The position numbers were made by a program, and so were the translations under genes. Shown here piece after piece: positions 35,260 through 44,344 of a stretch of 64,000 bases of DNA. Each line of letters opens with the position of its first letter. Position 1 is the stretch's first letter. The stretch is from positions 3,410,001-3,474,000 of the forward strand of contig NZ_JAOEAL010000001.1 of NCBI RefSeq assembly GCF_029835735.1, given 5' to 3'. Source of the stretch: Shewanella sp. GD04112. Lineage in GTDB: Bacteria > Pseudomonadota > Gammaproteobacteria > Enterobacterales > Shewanellaceae. The notes beneath the pieces were generated by a model. It was given only the letters and a program-made list of their open reading frames with translations, searched no databases and had not been told where the DNA came from.

Positions 35260-36357
35260 CTAGCGCGCTAAACAGCCCAACAAACCTTGCTCAATCTCAT
35301 CCCAATTGAGCGCTTGGGTCGCGATCATTTCTAAGCGTGAATCTAGGCTATCGTCCAGCTCAGTCACCGCCATATCGCCATCACTCCAATTGATCCCGGC
35401 AATACCATCGCTGGTGATCATCACAGCTTTTAGCCGTAAAAGTGCAGAATGGCTTTGAGTCTGCGCCGAGATAAACTGCATGAGTTTATCAAAATCAAAC
35501 TCTTGCATTGGCTCAACAACCCAGCCGCAGCTAAAGCAGCCTTCACCCTGATTGTGTTTACGCACTAGGCCGCGCGCATCGAATTGAAAGGTTTGCTCGC
35601 TCGCATCCTCGGCAAAAACGCCCTGCAACCCTAAACTGTCGCGAGTTTTTCGCAAAAGACTTGCGGATGTTGCCACGGGACGAAAAGCGGCGGATTTGCC
35701 ATTCGAGGCTTTTTTACGCCGTGGCTGTCTAAGGCCGTCGAGCAAGGCTTCGGATAATCCCTTTGTCGCACAGTGTTCAATCACACGGGTATCACTCAGC
35801 TGTAACTCATTCAAATATTGGCTTAAGTCGTCCGCCAAGTGCCCGCCCTCTGCCGCTTCAAACTCGGGGTATAAATCGGTTTTCGTGGTGACTATCATAT
35901 CGGCGACGTGCAACTGCTGGATAAAATTGTCATGCCCACGGTAGCGTTCATCCCGTAATTTGCGGGCATCGATAAGGCATAAAGTACTCTGCAAACTGAT
36001 GACATTTTGATAATGGGGCGCGCTAAGCACTTTGATAATTTCGTTGGGATGCCCAAGCCCCGTCGGCTCAATTAACAATCTATCGGGCTTAGCACGGGCG
36101 ATAAGCTGATTAATGGCGACTTGAGTCGGTACACCTGCGGCGCAGCACATACAGCCACCCGCCACCTCACGAATTTGCACGCCGCTGTCGCTGGCATCCA
36201 TCAACCCAGCATCAATCCCGACTTCACCAAACTCATTCACTAAGACTGCCCAGGTTTCGCCTTCAGGTTTTGCCTTAAGCAGCTGTTTAATAAGGCTAGT
36301 TTTACCTACGCCTAAAAAACCTGTGATGATATTTGTGGGAATGGCTTTGACTATCAT
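35260..36357 (-). CDS. COG0523 (CobW/YjiA-type) metal-linked GTPase
   Basis: A G3E-family GTPase thought to deliver metal, often zinc, to client proteins. It is 365 residues from ATG 36357 (MIVKAIPTNIITGFLGVGKT), with GAGAGTG upstream. The P-loop GFLGVGKT is at 13-20, the metal-binding GCMCC at 68-72 (Cys69, 71, 72), LIEPTGLGHPNEI near residue 95-107 and TKTDL for guanine recognition. The CobW C-terminal domain is present. There are no zinc-regulator operators or metal genes around it, so the metal and client are unknown. Confidence 0.85.
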   Translation of the reverse strand: MIVKAIPTNIITGFLGVGKTSLIKQLLKAKPEGETWAVLVNEFGEVGIDAGLMDASDSGVQIREVAGGCMCCAAGVPTQVAINQLIARAKPDRLLIEPTGLGHPNEIIKVLSAPHYQNVISLQSTLCLIDARKLRDERYRGHDNFIQQLHVADMIVTTKTDLYPEFEAAEGGHLADDLSQYLNELQLSDTRVIEHCATKGLSEALLDGLRQPRRKKASNGKSAAFRPVATSASLLRKTRDSLGLQGVFAEDASEQTFQFDARGLVRKHNQGEGCFSCGWVVEPMQEFDFDKLMQFISAQTQSHSALLRLKAVMITSDGIAGINWSDGDMAVTELDDSLDSRLEMIATQALNWDEIEQGLLGCLAR

Positions 36358-36426
36358 GGACGACACTCTCATGGCAACGAACAGAATTGAGGGCACTCGA
36401 GTGTAGGGATTATCCCTTTAAAGCTC

Positions 36427-36452
36427 AACAAAAAGCGCGCCAATGGCGCGCT
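36427..36452 (-). terminator. terminator of rhlE
   Basis: Stem AGCGCGCC / GGCGCGCT with loop AAT. On the minus strand it is followed by TTTTGTTG, 29 bases after the stop. Confidence 0.75.
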
Positions 36453-36480
36453 GATAAATGGATAAACCGATACAGAGAGA

Positions 36481-37896
36481 TTATTTACCCTTTTGAGTAT
36501 TCGGCTTATTTTTAGCGTATTTACCTTCACGGGCTGGCGATTTACGCGCCCGCGCTTGGCTTTCGCTCGATTGACCAAATCCGGCGTTGCCGCCAAAGCC
36601 GCCCTTACCCCGCGCACCATTAGCTTTAGTGCCATTAGCTTTAGTGCCATTAGCTTTAGTGCCACTGCCGCCCGCACCTTTGGCCCCCGTATTGCGACTG
36701 CTCTTGTAATTCCACTTAGCGGTCTTAGTGCTTGCCGTCGGCGCCTCACGGTAACGCGCAGGCAGCGGTGTGCCTTCCTCGTAACCGGGCTGTACCGTCA
36801 CTGGCAGAGTTTGGCCAATCAAGGCCTCAATCTCTGCTAGCATCTCATCATCTGCTGGAGACACAAATGATATCGCGCGACCCGAGAGTCCCGCACGGCC
36901 AGTGCGGCCAATTCGGTGAACATAGTCTTCCGCAAGGAATGGCAATTCGAGGTTAATCACTAAGGGCAGTGCCTGAATATCTAAGCCGCGCGCCGCCACA
37001 TCGGTCGCCACCAGCACTCGCAATTTGCCCGCTTTGAAATCATCGAGCACACGATTACGCGCGCCTTGGGTTTTATCGCCGTGGAAGACGCCCGCGCTGA
37101 TCCCATCGAGGGTGAGTTCCTGTAATAGATGTTCGGCGCATTCCTTAGTGCTGGCAAACACCAGCACCTGACGCCAATTGTTGCGCCCGACAAGCTCTGA
37201 CAATAATTCGGCCTTGCGGCGTTTATCGACTCGATAGACCAGCTGCTCAACCGTGGATGCCGTGGTATTTTCGGCCACATTGACCCACTCGGGTTGATTG
37301 AGCATCTTATGGGAAAGCTGCTTGACCGCATCGCTGTAGGTGGCTGAAAACAACATGGTTTGATGCTCAGTGGCGATAAGGCGTTTTACCTTTTCAATGT
37401 CGCGCACAAAGCCTAAATCGAGCATGCGGTCCGCTTCGTCGATCACTAAGGTGGTCACACTCGAGAGATCTAAATGGAACTGGCCAATAATGTCGAAGAG
37501 TCGCCCCGGCGTCGCAACCAGAATATCCACGCCCTGCTCCACCCCTTTACGCTGCGGATTCATGTTCGCGCCGCCATAAACGGCTAATGTTTTCAGAGGT
37601 AAAAACTGACTGTATTTCTGAATGTTAGCGCAAACTTGAATCGCCAGCTCCCGGGTCGGCGTCATCACCAACGCCCTAAGCAAAGGCTTATCATTTAGCT
37701 GCTTTGACAGCTGCTCAAGCAGGGGTAAGGCAAAGGATGCGGTTTTGCCCGTGCCCGTTTGGGCGCAGGCCATAATGTCTTTTCCTTCGAGCGCGAGGGG
37801 GATAACCTGCTGCTGCACTTGCGTGAGCTGCTGATAGCCACACTCAGCTATCGCATTCAAAATAGGGGAAGATAAGCCGAGTGTGTCAAATTTCAT
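36481..37896 (-). CDS. rhlE: DEAD-box RNA helicase (RhlE type)
   Basis: An ATP-dependent RNA helicase acting in RNA turnover or ribosome assembly. 471 residues: the Q motif in the first 30 residues, motif I AQTGTGKT (45-52), Ia PTRELA, motif II DEAD (154-157), motif III SAT and motif VI HRIGRTGR. The C-terminal tail of about 90 residues is basic and glycine-rich, with a 15-bp triplicated repeat (GTKAN x3). The RhlE assignment rests on overall similarity; other DEAD-box paralogues are possible. ATG start. Confidence 0.88.
   Translation of the reverse strand: MKFDTLGLSSPILNAIAECGYQQLTQVQQQVIPLALEGKDIMACAQTGTGKTASFALPLLEQLSKQLNDKPLLRALVMTPTRELAIQVCANIQKYSQFLPLKTLAVYGGANMNPQRKGVEQGVDILVATPGRLFDIIGQFHLDLSSVTTLVIDEADRMLDLGFVRDIEKVKRLIATEHQTMLFSATYSDAVKQLSHKMLNQPEWVNVAENTTASTVEQLVYRVDKRRKAELLSELVGRNNWRQVLVFASTKECAEHLLQELTLDGISAGVFHGDKTQGARNRVLDDFKAGKLRVLVATDVAARGLDIQALPLVINLELPFLAEDYVHRIGRTGRAGLSGRAISFVSPADDEMLAEIEALIGQTLPVTVQPGYEEGTPLPARYREAPTASTKTAKWNYKSSRNTGAKGAGGSGTKANGTKANGTKANGARGKGGFGGNAGFGQSSESQARARKSPAREGKYAKNKPNTQKGK
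36617..36661 (-). repeat. three tandem copies of a 15-bp unit in rhlE
   Basis: Unit CCATTAGCTTTAGTG is repeated exactly three times in frame, encoding GTKAN each time in the basic tail of RhlE. Copy number may vary between strains. Confidence 0.9.
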
Positions 37897-38125
37897 AAAA
37901 GCTCTTTTTGTGAGTGCGAAGTGTTAATGCAAAACCGATAAATACAGCTTGGTTCCATAAAGTGCGACGTCGTTAGCAGGCTTTATCAAGCACTACTCTA
38001 ATTAACTGCCATTCGAATCAGCCGCCATATGCCCTTTACGGGGCCGCGGAGTCTAGCAAAATTTGCGGCGCATTTATAGGCAAAAGATAGGCATAAACTC
38101 AAGGCGGCGCTCAAGCTACGTTCAC

Positions 38126-41100
38126 CTAAGCCTCTTTCACCAAATGCTGACGCGCAAATTCGGTGGCACTCACGGGCTTAGAAAATAAATAGCCTTGACC
38201 ATAGTCGCAGCCCGCATTGAGCAGCACTTGGCGCTGCGCCTCGGTTTCGACCCCTTCGGCGATCACTTTCATCCCGAGTTTATGGGCCATAACGATAATC
38301 GCCTCGCACAGGGTTTGGTCACTTTCATCCGTGTCGATATTGCGGGTAAAAGATTGATCGATTTTTAAATAATCGATATCGAACTTCTTCAAATACGCCA
38401 AGGAGGAATAGCCCGTACCAAAGTCGTCCAAGGAGACTTGTACGCCCGCATCCCGATAGGCCAAGAGTTTTTCGGTCACGCCCATACTGGCATCGAGGAG
38501 TAACCCTTCGGTGATCTCGACGCACACCCCTGTGCCTGTCACATCCAATTCCTGCAATAATTCCAGCCAATTGTGCAGCAGCGTGCCTTCATCGCGAAAC
38601 TGGATCGGGGATTTGTTAACGCTGATTTGAATTTCAACCCCCAGAGTCTTACGCCATTGGGCACTTTGGCGCGCCGCCTGCTCAAAGACCCAGTTGCCAA
38701 TCTCGACAATCAGCCCGGTATCTTCGGCGACGGGAATAAATTCCGCAGGGGAAACATAACCCCGCTCAGGGTGGAACCAACGCAATAGCGCTTCGGCCTT
38801 AAGCACTTCGCCCGTGGTCATGGTCACTATCGGCTGGTAGTGCAGTTCAAATTCTTTATTCAACACAGCTTGGCGCAAATCTTGGATTAAGCGCATCCGA
38901 TATTTGGCATATTCCTGCATCGAAGGGGTGAAGTAATTGAAACGATTGCGGCCCTGATCTTTCGCCGCATACATGGCCTGATCAGCATGTTTGAGCAAGC
39001 CTTCAATGCTAGTCGCATCATCGGGATAAAGGGTGATACCAATACTGGCGCTGATATAGGCGGTTTCTTCCCCCAGCACATAGGGCTCGGCAATGCGGCG
39101 TAAAATGTGTTCGGCGACCCGCTCAATGCCCTTGTGATCCTCCATGGCGCTCAGCACCACAGTAAACTCATCCCCACCGAGGCGAGCCACCACATCGGTA
39201 TCCCGCACACAGGATTTTAAGCGACTGGCGGTTTCAATCAGCAATAGATCCCCCATGGCATGGCCAAGGGTGTCGTTCACTTCTTTAAAGTAATCCAGAT
39301 CGAGGAACATCAAGGCAAAGTGATTGCGATTGCGATCGGCACTCTTGATTTCGGCGCCCAAATATTCGAGCAACATGCGCCGATTCGGTAGGCCCGTGAG
39401 CGTGTCATAGTTGGCCTGTTTCCAAATCAAATGCTCGCTCTGTTTTTTATCTGTGATATCGGAAAACAGCGCCACACGGCGATAAGGTTGGCCATCTTTA
39501 TCTTTGATGGTGTTGATGGTGAGCCAAATAACGTACTCTTCGTTGTTCTTACGTCGCTGGCGCATTTCCCCCTGCCACTCGCCTTTTTCGCGGATTTCAT
39601 TATTCATCTCGGTATAAAAGCCGTGACCGTTGAGGTCGCAGTAGAGCATGCGAATATGCTGGCCGCGAATTTCTGACTCGCTGTAACCCGTAATAGCAGT
39701 AAAGGCGGCGTTGACTGTGATGATAATACCGGTTTCATCGAGCACGCTCATGGCCTCGGAGCTGTTGTCATACACCAGTGCCGACAGCTTTAAGGATTCT
39801 TCGATAAGCTTGGCCTCGGTGATATCCGTGTAAGTACCACACATCCTCAAGGCATTGTTATTGGCATCGCGGCTCACCACTTTGCCGGTATCTAAAATCC
39901 AGCGAATATCGCGGTTGAGGGTTTTTAAGCGATATTCCATCTTATGCTGCGGCGTTTCTCCGCGAATATGGGCCTCGATGGAGTGCAGCACCTTGGGTCT
40001 ATCTTCGGGCACAATCGAGTCCATCCATTGACGGCTATTGGCATTGAGCATGTCGATATCGCAACCTAGGATATCGGCGCTGCGGGCGTTACGCTCGATA
40101 TGGTCATTACGGATATCCCAGTCCCAAACGCCCAAGTCGCTACTGCTTAACACCAATTCAAGTTGCTCACGACTGGCGAGCACTTCCCTATCGGCCAGAG
40201 TCTGTGCGGTGACATCCAAGTAGCCCGCAATCACCAATAACACATTATGATTCGCGCGCTTACAGGCGACCGTCATATGGGTATATACAATCGAGTTATC
40301 TTTGGCGATAAAGCGCTTATCCATCTCATAGTTATCAATCTTGCCCGCGAGCATGAGTTCAAACTTGACGATATCAGCCTCGACATCATCGGGATGGGTG
40401 AGCTGTTTCCAGGTCATATGCAGCAGCTCATCCTCTGAGTATTTCAGCATTTGGCACAGCCTTGGATTCACCTTGATCCACTTTTGGTCAACGCCGGTAA
40501 TAGCAATCCCTATGTTGCCGACGTTAAATTGGCTGCGGAATAAAAAATCATCCTGCAAACCGATCTGCTCGTCACGCTCCAGCTCAAAACGGCGGGATAG
40601 CAAACGGCTCAGTAGCCAAGTCGCGAGGGGATAAATGGTTAGCACAGGCAGCATGATTTTTTGCAGCACGGGAATGGCAATCTTGTCCGGCAGCAAAAAG
40701 AACCACAACAACATAACGATGTGAACAACAAAGGCAAAACTGAAGATTTCTCTGCCCGAGATATTGGCAAGGTAAGATTTACGCTGTTGACGCCAGAGTA
40801 CGCCAATCAAGCCCGAGGACATAATCACGCCTAATCCCACCCACATGGCGGCGCCGCCAATACTGTAACGATAAATTCCGGTGATAATCACCGCCACCGC
40901 AGTAGGCAAACCACCAAAAAAGAGGCCGGTAACACATAAGAGTACTGAGCGAGTATCGAAGATAATGCCGGGTTCGTACATCCATGGGGTACTCATAATC
41001 GTGACGCCTATGCCACCTATGAGTAATCCGATCCCCAGCCGCCACAGAAGAAAATACTGCCGCTGATGCTTTTTAGGAATCGCATCGTACAAAAACACTA

Positions 41101-41155
41101 GGGCAAGCAGTAACGCCGCATTTTGCACTAAGGGTAAGAAAATGCTTTTATCCAT
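38126..41155 (-). CDS. membrane PAS-GGDEF-EAL cyclic-di-GMP enzyme
   Basis: 1009 residues. The N-terminal membrane sensor of about 190 residues resembles 5TMR-LYT (LLCVTGLFFGGLPTAVAVIITGIYR). Three PAS domains follow (about 215-335, 340-455, 460-580; DITEAK and DITDKK ends). The diguanylate-cyclase domain has an intact GGDEF near residue 656, with the inhibitory I-site RDTD just five residues before RLGGDEF. The phosphodiesterase domain has EALLRW near 788, DDFGTGYSSL and AEGVETEAQ. Both domains look catalytically intact, so the net direction cannot be told from sequence. The signal is unknown. Confidence 0.88.
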   Translation of the reverse strand: MDKSIFLPLVQNAALLLALVFLYDAIPKKHQRQYFLLWRLGIGLLIGGIGVTIMSTPWMYEPGIIFDTRSVLLCVTGLFFGGLPTAVAVIITGIYRYSIGGAAMWVGLGVIMSSGLIGVLWRQQRKSYLANISGREIFSFAFVVHIVMLLWFFLLPDKIAIPVLQKIMLPVLTIYPLATWLLSRLLSRRFELERDEQIGLQDDFLFRSQFNVGNIGIAITGVDQKWIKVNPRLCQMLKYSEDELLHMTWKQLTHPDDVEADIVKFELMLAGKIDNYEMDKRFIAKDNSIVYTHMTVACKRANHNVLLVIAGYLDVTAQTLADREVLASREQLELVLSSSDLGVWDWDIRNDHIERNARSADILGCDIDMLNANSRQWMDSIVPEDRPKVLHSIEAHIRGETPQHKMEYRLKTLNRDIRWILDTGKVVSRDANNNALRMCGTYTDITEAKLIEESLKLSALVYDNSSEAMSVLDETGIIITVNAAFTAITGYSESEIRGQHIRMLYCDLNGHGFYTEMNNEIREKGEWQGEMRQRRKNNEEYVIWLTINTIKDKDGQPYRRVALFSDITDKKQSEHLIWKQANYDTLTGLPNRRMLLEYLGAEIKSADRNRNHFALMFLDLDYFKEVNDTLGHAMGDLLLIETASRLKSCVRDTDVVARLGGDEFTVVLSAMEDHKGIERVAEHILRRIAEPYVLGEETAYISASIGITLYPDDATSIEGLLKHADQAMYAAKDQGRNRFNYFTPSMQEYAKYRMRLIQDLRQAVLNKEFELHYQPIVTMTTGEVLKAEALLRWFHPERGYVSPAEFIPVAEDTGLIVEIGNWVFEQAARQSAQWRKTLGVEIQISVNKSPIQFRDEGTLLHNWLELLQELDVTGTGVCVEITEGLLLDASMGVTEKLLAYRDAGVQVSLDDFGTGYSSLAYLKKFDIDYLKIDQSFTRNIDTDESDQTLCEAIIVMAHKLGMKVIAEGVETEAQRQVLLNAGCDYGQGYLFSKPVSATEFARQHLVKEA

Positions 41156-41311
41156 GGATGTGGAAGCAACTCCAAAATGAGGGAACGGATTATCTTACGA
41201 AAACTCTCCCTCACAAGTGTAGCAGAATTGCTTACAAATCATGATCTAATTACAGTGGCTTGCCGACAAAATCTTGCCTTGGCACGCGGCCAAAATCCCG
41301 TGTAGGCAAGC

Positions 41312-42910
41312 TTAAGCGTAGAGCCGAGTCTGGTATTCGAGGGCTATGCCGTGCCAGTCGAAGCGTCGTGCTTTCGCCTGACGTTTGAGTTGCATCCAAT
41401 CATTACCGCCAAATGTCTCCAGCGCGGCGCCAAGCTTTGCTAGCAAAGCCTCACCCTGCGCCTTGATGTCGTCGCCATAAAACACAAAGCCATCAACATT
41501 ATCCTCGACCGTATCCCGCAATCCGCCAACCCCATGCACAAGGCAAGGCTGACCACTACGCATGGCGAGCATTTGGCTAATACCACAGGGTTCGAAGGAA
41601 CTTGGCATCAGGAACAAGTCACCCACTTGATAAAGACACTGGGAGAGCTCCTCATGGTATCCCTGCAGAAATACAAAATGGGCATACTTGGCCGCAAGGG
41701 TTTGAAAAAATTGTCCTATTTCAGGGGCTCCACTGCCCAAAAGCACAAACAGTGCCTTAGGCTGCGTTTGCTGCAACTGTTGTAGCAATGTCTCTAATAC
41801 CGATAAGCCAGATGGTAATATATGGCGCAGGATCAACACTTTTTGATCGGTCAGCCGGCCAACCGAGGTCAACAGAAAGTCCGGAAACTCCCCCGCAGAG
41901 GCCTGACGCCACAAGGCTTGCAGCCGCGTAAAGGCAATCATATCGACGCCACTCACCTGACGTCGCCAGCCCTGCCACTGCACTAGGGCCGACTCGATGC
42001 AACTCAGTAGTTCCTTAAACTCGGTTAATCCCATACGTTCGAGGGAGGTTTGCGCTAAAGCCTCTGGGTATTCGCAACCGTTTAAAATGCCAAGCACTCG
42101 CCCCTGCTCGGCTTTGCCTTGTAAATCCGCCTCTAAACCTTCACCACCGAAGAACCCCAACTCGGGGCGAGACGGAAGCAACACTTCCTTGGCGTAGGTG
42201 GGTGAGACGAGATGCACCTTACCCGCCAGCGTAATTCCCATCCGCATCGGATTGATGCAATGGGGATAACGGGGGTCGATAATCTGGGCGCGCTGGCCCT
42301 CATCCAACTGGGCGAATAAGTGAGGATACCAAGCCGCAAAGCTTGAGGTATCATGGCTCAGTGGCCTTATCCCCTGCAGCGCAAGATTATGAATCGAAAA
42401 CACACATTCCATGCTTTGCAATGCTTGATACTCGGGCGCCAGCGCCCGCAGCATGGCTAAACATCCCGTATGCCAGTCGTGTAAATGTAAAAGCTGAGGC
42501 ATAGGCACAAGCCCCGCCACTAAGGCTTTGGCTACGCTTGCACACAACAGCGCAAACTTAGTCGCATCATCGGCAAAGGGGCGGTCACTCGTGCCTTGGC
42601 TATAAATCTGCCCGGGGCTGGATTGCCACAGCCCATGCTCGAGCAAATAAATATTGGCGCCCTGCACCTTGGGGTGCGCTAGCCAATACAACTTAATCGG
42701 CTCCTGTCGCCCGGCAAAACTCACCTCAAACTCATGGATAAGTTTGGCCCCTAGGCCCGTTAAAAATCCGTAGCTTGGCATAATTACATCGGCTTGGATT
42801 TCAACACCCGCGAGGGCTTGGGGCAAGTCACGGATCACATCCGCCATCCCGCCCACTTTAGCCCCTTTCAGCGCCCCATTTTCCGCCGCGACCATTAATA
42901 TGCGTTTCAC
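41312..42910 (-). CDS. glgA: glycogen synthase GlgA
   Basis: Adds glucose from ADP-glucose to glycogen. The length of 532 is longer than the 477 of E. coli. The ADP-glucose motif KVGG is at 18-21 (AKVGGMADVIRDLP), the cytoplasmic HDWHTG is near residue 145, and the C-terminal SSFEPCGISQ motif carries the catalytic glutamate. It is the last gene of the leftward malQ-glgB-glgX-glgP-glgC-glgA operon, 53 bases after glgC. No strong terminator is evident in the 156 bases before the next gene. Confidence 0.93.
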   Translation of the reverse strand: MKRILMVAAENGALKGAKVGGMADVIRDLPQALAGVEIQADVIMPSYGFLTGLGAKLIHEFEVSFAGRQEPIKLYWLAHPKVQGANIYLLEHGLWQSSPGQIYSQGTSDRPFADDATKFALLCASVAKALVAGLVPMPQLLHLHDWHTGCLAMLRALAPEYQALQSMECVFSIHNLALQGIRPLSHDTSSFAAWYPHLFAQLDEGQRAQIIDPRYPHCINPMRMGITLAGKVHLVSPTYAKEVLLPSRPELGFFGGEGLEADLQGKAEQGRVLGILNGCEYPEALAQTSLERMGLTEFKELLSCIESALVQWQGWRRQVSGVDMIAFTRLQALWRQASAGEFPDFLLTSVGRLTDQKVLILRHILPSGLSVLETLLQQLQQTQPKALFVLLGSGAPEIGQFFQTLAAKYAHFVFLQGYHEELSQCLYQVGDLFLMPSSFEPCGISQMLAMRSGQPCLVHGVGGLRDTVEDNVDGFVFYGDDIKAQGEALLAKLGAALETFGGNDWMQLKRQAKARRFDWHGIALEYQTRLYA

Positions 42911-42963
42911 CTAACTTCATACTCCAACAGGGTTAATATTCAAGCAAATTATCGGCTTGGGCC

Positions 42964-44226
42964 TTACTCATAGCCCACGGGCAGCCCTAACATATCGCGG
43001 GTGACTAAGGTGATGCCTTTCTCGGATACCCTAAAGCCTTTTGCCCTGTCATGGTCGTGGTTATAACCAATCACAGTACCTTCGGGGATGATGCAGCCCC
43101 TGTCGATGATGGCGTTTTTAATCTTACAGTGGCGCAGCACCACCACATCGGGCAGTACGACTGAATCCTCAACCACTGAGTAGGAACAAACCCGCACCTC
43201 GTTAAACAATACACTGCGGCGCACGGTTGCCCCCGAGATAATACAGCCGCCGGATATAATCGAATCCACCGCCATGCCGCGTCTATCGTCATCGTCGAAC
43301 ACAAACTTAGCAGGAGGTAATTGCTCCTGATAGGTCCAAATCGGCCATTTGGCATCGTAGAGGTTTAAGGCGGGCGTGGGCGATAACAATTCCATATTGG
43401 CCTGCCAGAAGGAATCCAAGGTGCCCACATCGCGCCAGTAGGCTTGCTCGTTGGGGAAGGCGCTCTTAAAGGGATAGGCGAACACTTTATGTTTTTCAAT
43501 GATCGAGGGAATAATGTCTTTGCCAAAATCCCGATCGGAATTGGCATTTTGCGCGTCTTTCTTCAACTGTTCGAACAAAAACTCAGTGTTAAACACATAG
43601 TTGCCCATCGAGGCGAGGCACTTCTCAGGATTGCCTGGGGAATGTTTAGGATACTTAGGTTTTTCTTCAAATCCTAAGATGCGCATCTCGTCATCGACTT
43701 CCATCACCCCAAACGCGCCCGCCGCTTCGGCCACGGGCACCTCGAGGCAGGAGACTGTCATATCGGCGCCGGATTCGGCATGGGCCGCCAGTAAGCCAGC
43801 GTAATCCATGCGATACACATGGTCACCCGAGAGTACCATCACGTACTTGGGCAGCTCATGGCGGATGATGTCGATATTTTGGAATACCGCGTCGGCCGTG
43901 CCCTGATACCAATTCTCAGAGTAACGTTGTGAGGCGGGTAGAATTTCCACCGACTCACCTAATTCCTTTTTAAAGTGGCCCCAACCACGCATCACGTGGC
44001 GAATTAACGAGTGCGACTTATATTGGGTCACCACCCCAACGCGGCGGATCCCCGAGTTGATGCAATTCGACAGCGGAAAATCGATGATCCTAAACTTACC
44101 CCCGAAATACAGCGCGGGTTTAGCGCGCCAGTCGGTGAGTTCATGTAAACGCGAGCCTCGGCCACCAGCCAGAATCAATGCATAGGTTTCACGAGTTAAA
44201 TTACTGATATAACGTACATTAGACAT
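42964..44226 (-). CDS. glgC: glucose-1-phosphate adenylyltransferase GlgC
   Basis: Forms ADP-glucose, the committed step of glycogen synthesis; known homologues are allosterically controlled by sugar phosphates. 420 residues, with LAGGRGSRLHELTDWRAKPA near the N-terminus (nucleotide loop) and GTADAVFQNID in the active site. C-terminal hexapeptide repeats carry VVLRHCKIKNAIIDRGC. It follows glgP by 118 bases and precedes glgA. Confidence 0.95.
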   Translation of the reverse strand: MSNVRYISNLTRETYALILAGGRGSRLHELTDWRAKPALYFGGKFRIIDFPLSNCINSGIRRVGVVTQYKSHSLIRHVMRGWGHFKKELGESVEILPASQRYSENWYQGTADAVFQNIDIIRHELPKYVMVLSGDHVYRMDYAGLLAAHAESGADMTVSCLEVPVAEAAGAFGVMEVDDEMRILGFEEKPKYPKHSPGNPEKCLASMGNYVFNTEFLFEQLKKDAQNANSDRDFGKDIIPSIIEKHKVFAYPFKSAFPNEQAYWRDVGTLDSFWQANMELLSPTPALNLYDAKWPIWTYQEQLPPAKFVFDDDDRRGMAVDSIISGGCIISGATVRRSVLFNEVRVCSYSVVEDSVVLPDVVVLRHCKIKNAIIDRGCIIPEGTVIGYNHDHDRAKGFRVSEKGITLVTRDMLGLPVGYE

Positions 44227-44344
44227 AGGCTCTACTCCCCAAATAGCACATCAGTGCCGATTGCTTCACAACCACTCTTCCCTGCCGCCCTAAGGCCGCA
44301 GGATTGCATACAACTGCGCATTCCTTTGCTCATCAACCTCTCCG

